Assembly: GCA_900546465.1 (NCBI GenBank)
Contig: URCX01000035.1
Coordinates: 1-14,304, forward strand
Source of the DNA: an uncultured Bacteroidota bacterium
GTDB taxonomy: Bacteria > Bacteroidota > Bacteroidia > Bacteroidales > P3
Direction of reading: 5' to 3'
Length of the DNA stretch: 14,304 nt
The notes under the pieces are model-generated. The model saw only the letters and a list, made by a program, of their open reading frames with translations. It was not told the DNA's origin and searched no databases. Of the stretch, positions 7,515 to 13,576 are shown in pieces. Each line of letters opens with the position of its first letter. Positions within the stretch are counted from its first letter, which is position 1. Position numbers and translations under genes: made by a program.

Positions 7515-8678
7515 CTAATCTCTTGAATAGTTCAATCGCACCATAGCTTTCTTCAATCTCGACAATACAAAGAACGGAAGAATGTTGAACATCAAAAGAT
7601 AAACAAAAGGTCTCCATGAGTCAAGCATTCCAAGTCCGTTTATCTGCACATTACTGTATATTACATAGTATTGTCGTAAAGGATAAAGGAGGCTGTAAGG
7701 TCTTACTGCCGGCAACATTGCCAAAGTAGGGTATGTAAATCCTGCAAGAGTGAAGCCGAGCGTTCCATAAAAAGCACCTATTGACAAAGCTGTCCTCATA
7801 GTTGGCAGACAACCTATAATAAATATGCCCAAGGCTTGATAAGCTACTATTGTCAACACACTGCCGAGGTAAAGCAAAGGGGTCATGCCGTGTATTGTAA
7901 AGCCAAGGTACTTCTCCAATATTATCCTACAAAGAATTTCCATTATCGAAAACAGAACTGTATATGGCAACAACTTTCCTACCAAAGCCTTCCAGATAGC
8001 CTTGTCCGCCATTGCCAACCATCGTCGCGAGCTTCCTTGTTTTATTTCTATGCCGACCACATATATTGTACAAACAAGGCACATCAGGAATATAATTCCC
8101 GGCATTATTATCGAAGATAGGTAATAGGAGTAGTTCAAAGTTGGATTGCCTATAATATGTATGTCTGTCTTTATCGGTTGTATTTGAGCCATTGCCCGAT
8201 TTTGGTCTTCCCCTTTGGCAAGTCTCAATTTCAGATTCACCCCTGCCGACATTGTATTCAGCATAGTAGTAAGTTCTTTCATTATCAGAGAACCTCCCAA
8301 ATAGTGAACATACTCTGTACAGAACACAACCTCCGGTTGATTTCCGTTAACGACCTTCTCTTGAAAATCTCTCGGGATAATCACAAAGGCATAAATATCT
8401 CCACGTTGCATTCTCGCCTGAGCAACCTCGTATGAGGAGAGTTTGTATTTAACTTTGCAGAACTGCCCGGAAGAAATAGTCCTTACAATTTGCCGTGAAG
8501 AAGAACTATTGTCAAAATCTATCACCGCTATCGGCATTTGAGTCGGAACGCCCTTGTTCAAGAATGTTGCAAAGAACAATACCACCACAAGCGGTATCAC
8601 TATCGTCATTACAAGATATATAGGGCGGGAGACCATTCTCCTCAACTCTCTAACCAAAACAGAGATGAAGCTTCTCAT
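7515..8678 (-). CDS. ABC-2 type permease subunit (first permease of the export operon)
   Basis: The 387-residue protein has the same architecture as its downstream partner. It has helix 1 at about 20-40 (IYLVMTIVIPLVVVLFFATFL), then a periplasmic domain starting MPIAVIDFDNSSSSRQIVRTI, then a helix at about 187-210 (LSSIIMPGIIFLMCLVCTIYVV) and further helices to the C-terminus. The N-terminal amphipathic segment FISVLVRELRRMVSRP is the usual interface helix of ABC-2 permeases. It lies 10 bp after the adaptor gene and 3 bp before the second permease. Together with the adaptor and outer-membrane channel it should form a tripartite export pump; drugs, lipids or polyketide-like molecules are typical substrates in the family, but nothing in the sequence says which. 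Confidence 0.9.
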   Translation of the reverse strand: MRSFISVLVRELRRMVSRPIYLVMTIVIPLVVVLFFATFLNKGVPTQMPIAVIDFDNSSSSRQIVRTISSGQFCKVKYKLSSYEVAQARMQRGDIYAFVIIPRDFQEKVVNGNQPEVVFCTEYVHYLGGSLIMKELTTMLNTMSAGVNLKLRLAKGEDQNRAMAQIQPIKTDIHIIGNPTLNYSYYLSSIIMPGIIFLMCLVCTIYVVGIEIKQGSSRRWLAMADKAIWKALVGKLLPYTVLFSIMEILCRIILEKYLGFTIHGMTPLLYLGSVLTIVAYQALGIFIIGCLPTMRTALSIGAFYGTLGFTLAGFTYPTLAMLPAVRPYSLLYPLRQYYVIYSNVQINGLGMLDSWRPFVYLLMFNILPFFVLSRLKKAMVRLNYSRD

Positions 8679-8688
8679 TTTATGCTTT

Positions 8689-9687
8689 CTATTTTAGCTC
8701 AGACCAATTTATGATAACGCTCATTCCGGGACGGAAATCCGCATTCTGATCCAAAGGAACGGCTCTTACTTCAAATGTTTTAGTATCGTATTCGTCTGTC
8801 AACTTGGTTGCCTTCCAAGTTGCGTATGAACCTAAAACCTTTATATAGGTTACCTTCAACGTTATCTCTTTATCATTCAAAGCAGGAACTTTTGCTCTCA
8901 ACTTATCGCCAACCTTAATTTTGGACAAAAGGTTCTCTTTTAAGTTGAAGGTTACCCAGATGTCGCTCAAATCGACAATATTCATCAAAGGGCTTCCGCT
9001 ACCTACCAATTCTCCGACCTTTGGGAATATCTCGGCAATCTCTCCGCTGATAGGAGCCACAAGTTTTGTCTCGTTCAAATAAGACGTAGCTTCATTCACC
9101 GCACCTTTCGCTCTTTGCACCTGTGCCAAAGCAGCCATCTTATCCTCTTTTTGAGCACCGTTCAAAGCCATATCATACTGACTCTTCGCAGCCTTTTCCT
9201 GAGCTTTTGCGGCATCGTATTTCGCCTTAACCTCATCATACTTTTGAGCCGCTATCACACCCTTATCATAAAGATTCTTCGTTCTGTCGTAGCTCTTCTT
9301 TGCAAAATCGGCAGCAGCTTTTGCCATTTCGTATTGTTCCGCAGCAGCTTCTATTGTTTCTTTACGCGTTCCGTTTTGTGCTTTCAAACTTACAGCAGCA
9401 GCAGCAGACTCTGCGGCTTCCGCCTGCATAACTTTTGCATTTATCTCAGGAGAGTCTATCAATATCAAAGTGTCTCCTTTCTTCACCGACATTCCTTCCT
9501 TATATCTGATTTCCAAAACTCTTCCCGGCAACTTACCGGATACTCGTACCTCTGTAGCCTCTATTTCACCTTGAATAATGATGTCATCCGGCGTAAGGAT
9601 AAAGTATCCGATTATTCCTATCACGGCAATAACCGAAATCAAAACCACGAACGACATTATCAATGTCTTGTTTTCCTGCTTTTTCAT
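8689..9687 (-). CDS. HlyD-like periplasmic adaptor (membrane fusion protein)
   Basis: Adaptors of this family bridge an inner-membrane transporter and a TolC channel. The 332-residue protein has one N-terminal membrane anchor (about 10-31, IMSFVVLISVIAVIGIIGYFI). It then has the first half of the lipoyl domain (EVRVSGKLPGRVLEIRYKEG, with VKKGDTLILIDSPE), and an alanine-rich alpha-helical hairpin at about 80-215 containing NLYDKGVIAAQKYDEVKA. The second lipoyl half follows (LVAPISGEIAEIFPKVGELVGSGSPL), and the beta-barrel ends with FRPGMSVIINWSELK. The domain order is that of the YbhG/HlyD_D23 type. It starts 4 bp after the TolC stop and ends 10 bp before the first permease. No feature is missing, so it should be functional. 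Confidence 0.93.
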   Translation of the reverse strand: MKKQENKTLIMSFVVLISVIAVIGIIGYFILTPDDIIIQGEIEATEVRVSGKLPGRVLEIRYKEGMSVKKGDTLILIDSPEINAKVMQAEAAESAAAAVSLKAQNGTRKETIEAAAEQYEMAKAAADFAKKSYDRTKNLYDKGVIAAQKYDEVKAKYDAAKAQEKAAKSQYDMALNGAQKEDKMAALAQVQRAKGAVNEATSYLNETKLVAPISGEIAEIFPKVGELVGSGSPLMNIVDLSDIWVTFNLKENLLSKIKVGDKLRAKVPALNDKEITLKVTYIKVLGSYATWKATKLTDEYDTKTFEVRAVPLDQNADFRPGMSVIINWSELK

Positions 9688-9691
9688 TTCA

Positions 9692-11194
9692 CTATTGTTT
9701 TACTTTGATTTTACCTAATGATTGTTCCAAATAAAGTTTCGTCAACATTGTATTTATCTCCGCATCTATGTTTTCGCTTTTCGCACTGACCCACGCAGTT
9801 TGAGCTTCCATCAAATCCGAAGTCGAAATAACGCCCTCCTCAAACGACAACTCTGCATAACGAAGATTTTCCTCTGCATTTGCAAGGTTGTTCTTCGCAA
9901 GAACCGACTGTTTGAAAGACTCGTTTCGTTTGAATTGCGTCATATTCGCTTGCAACTCCAATTTCTCCAACAACTCATCCCTTTCCATCTGTGCTATGTT
10001 GTAAGCATGCTTTGCAGAAGAAAGAGTATGGAATCTTTCTCCCCAATGGAATATAGGAACCGTAACACCGACACCCACCGAGAAATATCCGCTGAATTTT
10101 TTCTCAAATCCGTTAAAGACATTCGGGTTTGAGACAATATAATTGCCGCTTGCAACAATATTAGGCATGAATCTCGAACGAGCTATATTGATTTCACTCT
10201 TAGCCATCTGCACTTTCAATTCCAACATCTGTGCTTCCGGTCTTTGATTCACCTGAGAAGCTATACCGTTATCCGAACTTATATCGCTCAAATCCGTTTC
10301 CGCCGCTTCCGTCAACTCATAATCCTGTTCCAAAGGCATGCCGCAAACCTGGTTCAGCAACATCTTCGCAAGCCTCAAACCATTTTCAGCCTTTGTCAAG
10401 GTCATTTCAGCCTCATTGAGCTTTACCTTAACTTTCAATTGGTCTGCCTTGGTGGCAAAACCCTCTTGAAACAAAGCCTCCACATTGGTATCTGTCTTTT
10501 GCAACAGGCTGAGATATTCCTCTGCCAACTTCTTTTTACTCTGTAACGAAACAACTCTCCAATAAGCCTCATCAACCTGAATCAATAAATTTATTTTGGA
10601 GTTCTCATCACCCAAAGTCGCAAGTTCTTCCAAGGTTCCTGCCATTCTATACATTTCCAAAATCTTTCCGCCCATGAATATAGGCTGGGTAAAGCCTATT
10701 CCTGCCACGAAAACATTCTGCATATCGAACTCCATAGCCTCTTTCGGCAACAAGGCATAATCCTTAGGCTGAATTTTCTCCGGATTGGTCAACGGATTGA
10801 ATGGTTTCCCATTTGCATCGACCGGAAGCGTAACCGTTCCACCACGACCATTTGGAAAATCCGCCGTAAGCATTTGATCCAATCTCATTGTGAAAGAACC
10901 ATCTGCCGCTTTACTACCCACAGGCAACAAAGCGTCCTCGGCAAGCATGGATATATTCTTGGAATTGTACATATACGCTCCCGTGGCATTGAAATTCGGC
11001 AAGAAATGCGTAAACGCCGCCTTTCTTGTCTGCTGAGCCTGCAAGAGCCTCTCATTTGAAATACTTACGCTTTTGTTATGCTTCAACGCCATACTTCTGC
11101 AACTATCTATCGTCAGACTGCCCTGAGCCGAAACAGTCGAAGCGAAGAGAGAACACAAGCATAAGGCAAAGCCCATAAAGATGTTTTTCTTCAT
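9692..11194 (-). CDS. TolC-family outer membrane efflux channel
   Basis: The 500-residue protein has a signal peptide (MKKNIFMGFALCLCSLFASTVSA, cleavage near residue 23). Two OEP repeats follow, each with long coiled helices: the first opens LTIDSCRSMALKHNKSVSISNERLLQAQQTRKAAFTHFLPNFNATGAY, the second NQRPEAQMLELKVQMAKSEINIARSRFMPNIVASGNY. The FLPN and FMPN motifs leading into beta-strands are family hallmarks, as is the ending FEEGVISTSDLMEAQTAWVSAKSENIDAEI. An insertion in the first repeat (about 75-150) is common in Bacteroidetes homologues. It is the first of four genes in the export operon and probably sets the level of the whole pump. No TetR-type regulator lies next to it, which is where one is often found. 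Confidence 0.95.
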   Translation of the reverse strand: MKKNIFMGFALCLCSLFASTVSAQGSLTIDSCRSMALKHNKSVSISNERLLQAQQTRKAAFTHFLPNFNATGAYMYNSKNISMLAEDALLPVGSKAADGSFTMRLDQMLTADFPNGRGGTVTLPVDANGKPFNPLTNPEKIQPKDYALLPKEAMEFDMQNVFVAGIGFTQPIFMGGKILEMYRMAGTLEELATLGDENSKINLLIQVDEAYWRVVSLQSKKKLAEEYLSLLQKTDTNVEALFQEGFATKADQLKVKVKLNEAEMTLTKAENGLRLAKMLLNQVCGMPLEQDYELTEAAETDLSDISSDNGIASQVNQRPEAQMLELKVQMAKSEINIARSRFMPNIVASGNYIVSNPNVFNGFEKKFSGYFSVGVGVTVPIFHWGERFHTLSSAKHAYNIAQMERDELLEKLELQANMTQFKRNESFKQSVLAKNNLANAEENLRYAELSFEEGVISTSDLMEAQTAWVSAKSENIDAEINTMLTKLYLEQSLGKIKVKQ

Positions 11195-11206
11195 AAAACA
11201 AACACG

Positions 11207-11485
11207 TTAACTGCTTTTGACATCAAAATTTTCACCTATATCGTACCACTGAGACGAATTATTGTTCACTTGCACGATTTTTTCATCCGCTTCACTAATA
11301 CAAAAGACACATACGAAAATTCCATTCAAAGGATACATCACCTCTCCCATAAATTCCAGCTTAATATTGAATAGAAAGCCACACCTTGCCATTCCGCCAT
11401 AAGCAAACGCCCTTTCGTTGAAATCCAAACGCCGTTCTAAGAAATTCTTTCGCCGTTCCGGAAAATTAGAACGGCGTTTTATCAA
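11207..11485 (-). CDS. Doubtful small ORF, 92 residues, upstream of the TolC gene
   Basis: The frame starts MIKRRSNFPERRKNFLERRLDFNERAF and ends SQWYDIGENFDVKSS, 12 bp before the TolC ATG. The first third is simply a translation of the 21/22-bp palindromic repeat units (RRxNFxE repeated about three times), so that part need not be coding. The last 45 residues (from GEVMYPLNGIFVCVFCISEADEKIVQVN) look more like ordinary coding sequence, so a shorter protein starting at an internal Met is possible. No domain is recognised. Because it lies directly in front of the operon it could be a leader peptide, but this is speculation. Confidence 0.3.
   Translation of the reverse strand: MIKRRSNFPERRKNFLERRLDFNERAFAYGGMARCGFLFNIKLEFMGEVMYPLNGIFVCVFCISEADEKIVQVNNNSSQWYDIGENFDVKSS
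11405..11480. repeat. Palindromic intergenic element, copy 2, with 21/22-bp sub-repeats
   Basis: AAACGCCGTTCTAA (11427-11440) and TTAGAACGGCGTTT (11466-11479) are exact reverse complements around an interior holding TTTCGCCGTTCCGGAAAA (11448-11465). CGCC cores recur at 11408, 11430 and 11451, so the unit repeats about every 21-22 bp. The shared CGCCGTTCCGGAAAA relates it to the element at 3870-3943. Confidence 0.7.
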
Positions 11486-11593
11486 GAGGCTTAAAAGCAG
11501 GTGCTTATTACAGGAGCGGATAAAGAGACTTTACTACCTTTTCTCGCACTCGGTTTTGCCACCTCTTTGCAAGCAAGCCGGCATAAAAAAACT

Positions 11594-11635
11594 TGCAAAT
11601 ATCGAATACGTAAAAAGAATTATCGTATATTTGCA
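11594..11635. promoter_or_regulatory. Divergent promoter-like inverted repeat (TATATTTGCA type)
   Basis: TGCAAATAT at 11594-11602 and ATATTTGCA at 11627-11635 are exact reverse complements. The right arm lies in TATATTTG (11626-11633), an exact TAnnTTTG -7 match that would start a plus-strand transcript near 11640. The left arm reads GATATTTG on the minus strand, one base off the consensus, and could drive the TolC operon with a long leader. No clear -33 boxes were seen. Confidence 0.5.
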
Positions 11636-11639
11636 GCGT

Positions 11640-11849
11640 GGTTGCAAAACCGCACGTTTTAATTGAATGAAAGCGTTGTGCATCATCTGCAAATGAAAAC
11701 CTGAGAAATTTTCTATGAGAGCAGAGAGTGGACACACAATGGTTTCACGCTTCCGGCGTGAGCCCGTTGTTCGTATTCTTTGCTCTTAGGTATTCTCAGG
11801 ACCTTCATTTGGAGATTGTGAACAGTGGTTCACGCTTCTCTTGTTTTTT
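11640..11849 (+). ncRNA. Strongly structured RNA candidate, 6S RNA-like
   Basis: The region is non-coding and folds by eye into a long rod with many consecutive perfect helices. These are CAAATGAA (11690-11697) with TTCATTTG (11804-11811); CCTGAGAA (11700-11707) with TTCTCAGG (11793-11800); AGAGCA (11718-11723) with TGCTCT (11781-11786), running on through G-U pairs; ACAATGG (11736-11742) with CCGTTGT (11764-11770); and an apical TCACGC/GCGTGA hairpin (11745-11761). A separate 3' hairpin GTGAAC-AGTG-GTTCAC (11818-11833) follows, AAGCG (11671-11675) can close the junction with CGCTT (11833-11837), and a T-run ends at 11849. A -7 box sits just upstream. Rod plus 3' side hairpin plus closing stem at about 200 nt recalls 6S RNA, the regulator of RNA polymerase, but I cannot confirm the family. 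It lacks the SRP GGAA-loop motif and tmRNA features. It could also be a 5' leader of the TerB gene. Confidence 0.5.
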
Positions 11850-11888
11850 ATTTCCCGAAGAACCACAGGGATTTGATAAATCATTAGA

Positions 11889-12281
11889 ATGGACGCAAAA
11901 TTAAAGTCTCATTTCATCAATATCTATTGTATGATATTGGCAGATGGAAAAGTGGAACAAAAGGAGCTGAACCGCATGTACGAAATCGGCACAAGAGGAT
12001 ACGGTGTTACGCCTGAGGAAATAAACAAAGTGCTTCTCAGTGGCGACATAGTGTTTTACAAACCGGAGAGCGAGGAAGAAAGAGTGTTGTATCTCTACGA
12101 TTTGGCTTGCGTTTCGGTCTCCGATGAAGTAATCCCCGCTGCGGAAAGAGTGCTTTTGGAAAATTATGCAAGGAAATTCGATGTCGAAGAAAACCAAATC
12201 ACGGACTTTGTCGAGTTTCTGATTGATTGTGCAAAGAAAAATCTTTCGCATGATGAGGTATTGAACGAACTAAATAAATAA
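11889..12281 (+). CDS. TerB-like domain protein, 130 residues
   Basis: The whole protein is one TerB-type all-helical domain. It starts MDAKLKSHFINIYCMILADGKVEQKELNRMYEIG, with the acidic ADGKVEQKE motif (D19, E23, E26), and has a second, similar acidic helix-turn later (VSVSDEVIPAAERVLLENYARKFDVE; D79, E80, E86). This internal twofold pattern is the TerB hallmark and provides metal-binding-type carboxylates. There is no signal peptide, so it should be cytosolic. TerB domains occur in tellurium-resistance-type stress and phage-resistance systems, but also as general adaptor domains. The start at 11889 has no Shine-Dalgarno. It is the first of three genes in a row with short gaps (19 and 22 bp). 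No TerC, TerD or TerZ gene is in view. Confidence 0.85.
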   Translation: MDAKLKSHFINIYCMILADGKVEQKELNRMYEIGTRGYGVTPEEINKVLLSGDIVFYKPESEEERVLYLYDLACVSVSDEVIPAAERVLLENYARKFDVEENQITDFVEFLIDCAKKNLSHDEVLNELNK

Positions 12282-12286
12282 TGAAC

Positions 12287-12300
12287 AGGAGGGAAAAGCA
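12287..12300 (+). promoter_or_regulatory. Strong Shine-Dalgarno (AGGAGG) before the coiled-coil membrane protein
   Basis: AGGAGG at 12287-12292 sits 8 nt before the ATG at 12301. Such a full anti-16S match is unusual in Bacteroidetes, and none of the other genes in the window shows one. It supports the chosen start. Confidence 0.7.
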
Positions 12301-13554
12301 ATGAGTATAAGCGATTTGTTCAAGAAGAAAAACGAGAAAGAACTTTCTCCGGAGATGTCGAAGAATGAAAATAATGCCGGACAGGGAAACAAAGACCTTG
12401 TCGAGAATTGGGAAAAAGACGGTGTAGAATCAGCCGGCAAGATGAGCGGAGCACCATCGGCATTGGAGACAAGTCTGCAAGTAGTGGTGGAAAAGGTGAA
12501 GAAGAAACAAGCAGGAGATGAACAAGCTCAGGCAAAGTGGCAGCAGGAAAAAGAAGAAAAAAGAGTGGAATATGAAACCAAAATCAAAACCAACGAAAAC
12601 GAATTAACCATTTTAGAAGGTCGTAAGAACGAATACGAAAAACAGAAATCGGCTCTTAATGCCAAGAAAATAGAGTTTGAAACCAATCAAAAGACAAACA
12701 AGAACGCTCTTGTCAACTTTATTTTCGGATTGGTAATACTTGCAGGCATCACCATATATCTGTTTATCTTTTACAGTTCCACGGCGTATTCGGCATTCTT
12801 CAAGAAATTCAATGCCGACAATACAGATATAACGACCGCCATATTAGATCCACAAGCCCTCGCTAATGCTTGGGCAGGTGGCATGACGGAATTTTTCTTC
12901 GTCATTCTCATACCTACGCTTTTTCTTGGTTTGGGTTATATAATTCACCAATTCAATTCGAAAACGGCAAGTAAACAAATAACACTATTAAAGGTTGTTG
13001 CTCTCTACGACTTGACCTTTGTATTCGATTGTCTCTTGGCTTACAAAATTGCAAACAGCATATACGAAGTGCAAATAGAGGGGTCTATTGAGACTATGCC
13101 GCCATTCGGTTTTTCTATGGCAGCAAGTGATGTGAACTTTTGGACGGTTATATTCTGCGGATTTGTGGCTTATGTCATCTGGGGACTTGTCTTTTCCTTT
13201 GTGATGACGAACTATGAGGCTCTTCACAAACATACAGGTGAGATAACACGCATAGACCAAGAGATGACGGACTTGAACAATAAGATTTCCACGGTTGACA
13301 AGGATATCGTCAAGCTCAAAAACGATATGGAACGCTTCAAAGGCGAGGTCGAGAAGATTACATACAGTTTGAGGAACGGAATAGTCTATGATTGGACGGA
13401 TATAAAGAATGCATTGGCTTTATTCTTGAAAGGTTGGCTGGCGTTCCTGTCCATACAAGGCAAGGACGAATCGGCAAAAAATGAAGTCAAAAACGTATAT
13501 GACAAATTCATCGTCGGTATAGACAATATGCTGACAGACAAACAATCGAAGTAA
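12301..13554 (+). CDS. Four-helix membrane protein flanked by coiled coils, 417 residues
   Basis: I do not recognise a named family. The N-terminal 80 residues are polar and low in complexity. A strongly charged coiled coil follows (about 80-132, KWQQEKEEKRVEYETKIKTN...), then four membrane helices at about 136-158 (LVNFIFGLVILAGITIYLFIF), 197-216, 227-250 and 280-302. A second coiled coil lies at about 312-357 (GEITRIDQEMTDLNNKISTVDKDIVKLK) before a helical tail. Four helices place both coiled coils on the same side, most likely the cytosol, where the TerB-like protein is. It lies 19 bp after terB-like and 22 bp before the VWA-like lipoprotein gene, all on one strand, so it is the natural scaffold joining cytosolic and periplasmic partners. 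That role is an inference from layout. Confidence 0.85.
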   Translation: MSISDLFKKKNEKELSPEMSKNENNAGQGNKDLVENWEKDGVESAGKMSGAPSALETSLQVVVEKVKKKQAGDEQAQAKWQQEKEEKRVEYETKIKTNENELTILEGRKNEYEKQKSALNAKKIEFETNQKTNKNALVNFIFGLVILAGITIYLFIFYSSTAYSAFFKKFNADNTDITTAILDPQALANAWAGGMTEFFFVILIPTLFLGLGYIIHQFNSKTASKQITLLKVVALYDLTFVFDCLLAYKIANSIYEVQIEGSIETMPPFGFSMAASDVNFWTVIFCGFVAYVIWGLVFSFVMTNYEALHKHTGEITRIDQEMTDLNNKISTVDKDIVKLKNDMERFKGEVEKITYSLRNGIVYDWTDIKNALALFLKGWLAFLSIQGKDESAKNEVKNVYDKFIVGIDNMLTDKQSK

Positions 13555-13576
13555 AACATCAAAAAGACAAAAGAAT

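Noticed and set aside
9115..9708. Plus-strand open frame of 197 codons opposite the adaptor gene
   Set aside because: The minus-strand HlyD-like protein is unmistakable; the plus frame is Ser/Leu/Phe-rich and has no recognisable features.
11405..11480. CRISPR-like array suggested by regular CGCC spacing
   Set aside because: The period is only 21-22 bp with no unique spacers, and the outer units are inverted; it is a palindromic repeat element.
11508..11737. Two overlapping minus-strand frames of 67-75 codons
   Set aside because: They lie across the RNA promoter and the 5' part of the RNA candidate, overlap each other in different frames and show no domain or start signal.
11640..11849. SRP RNA, tmRNA or RNase P RNA
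   Set aside because: The SRP GGAA-loop consensus, a tRNA-like acceptor with a tag frame and the RNase P core motifs are all absent.
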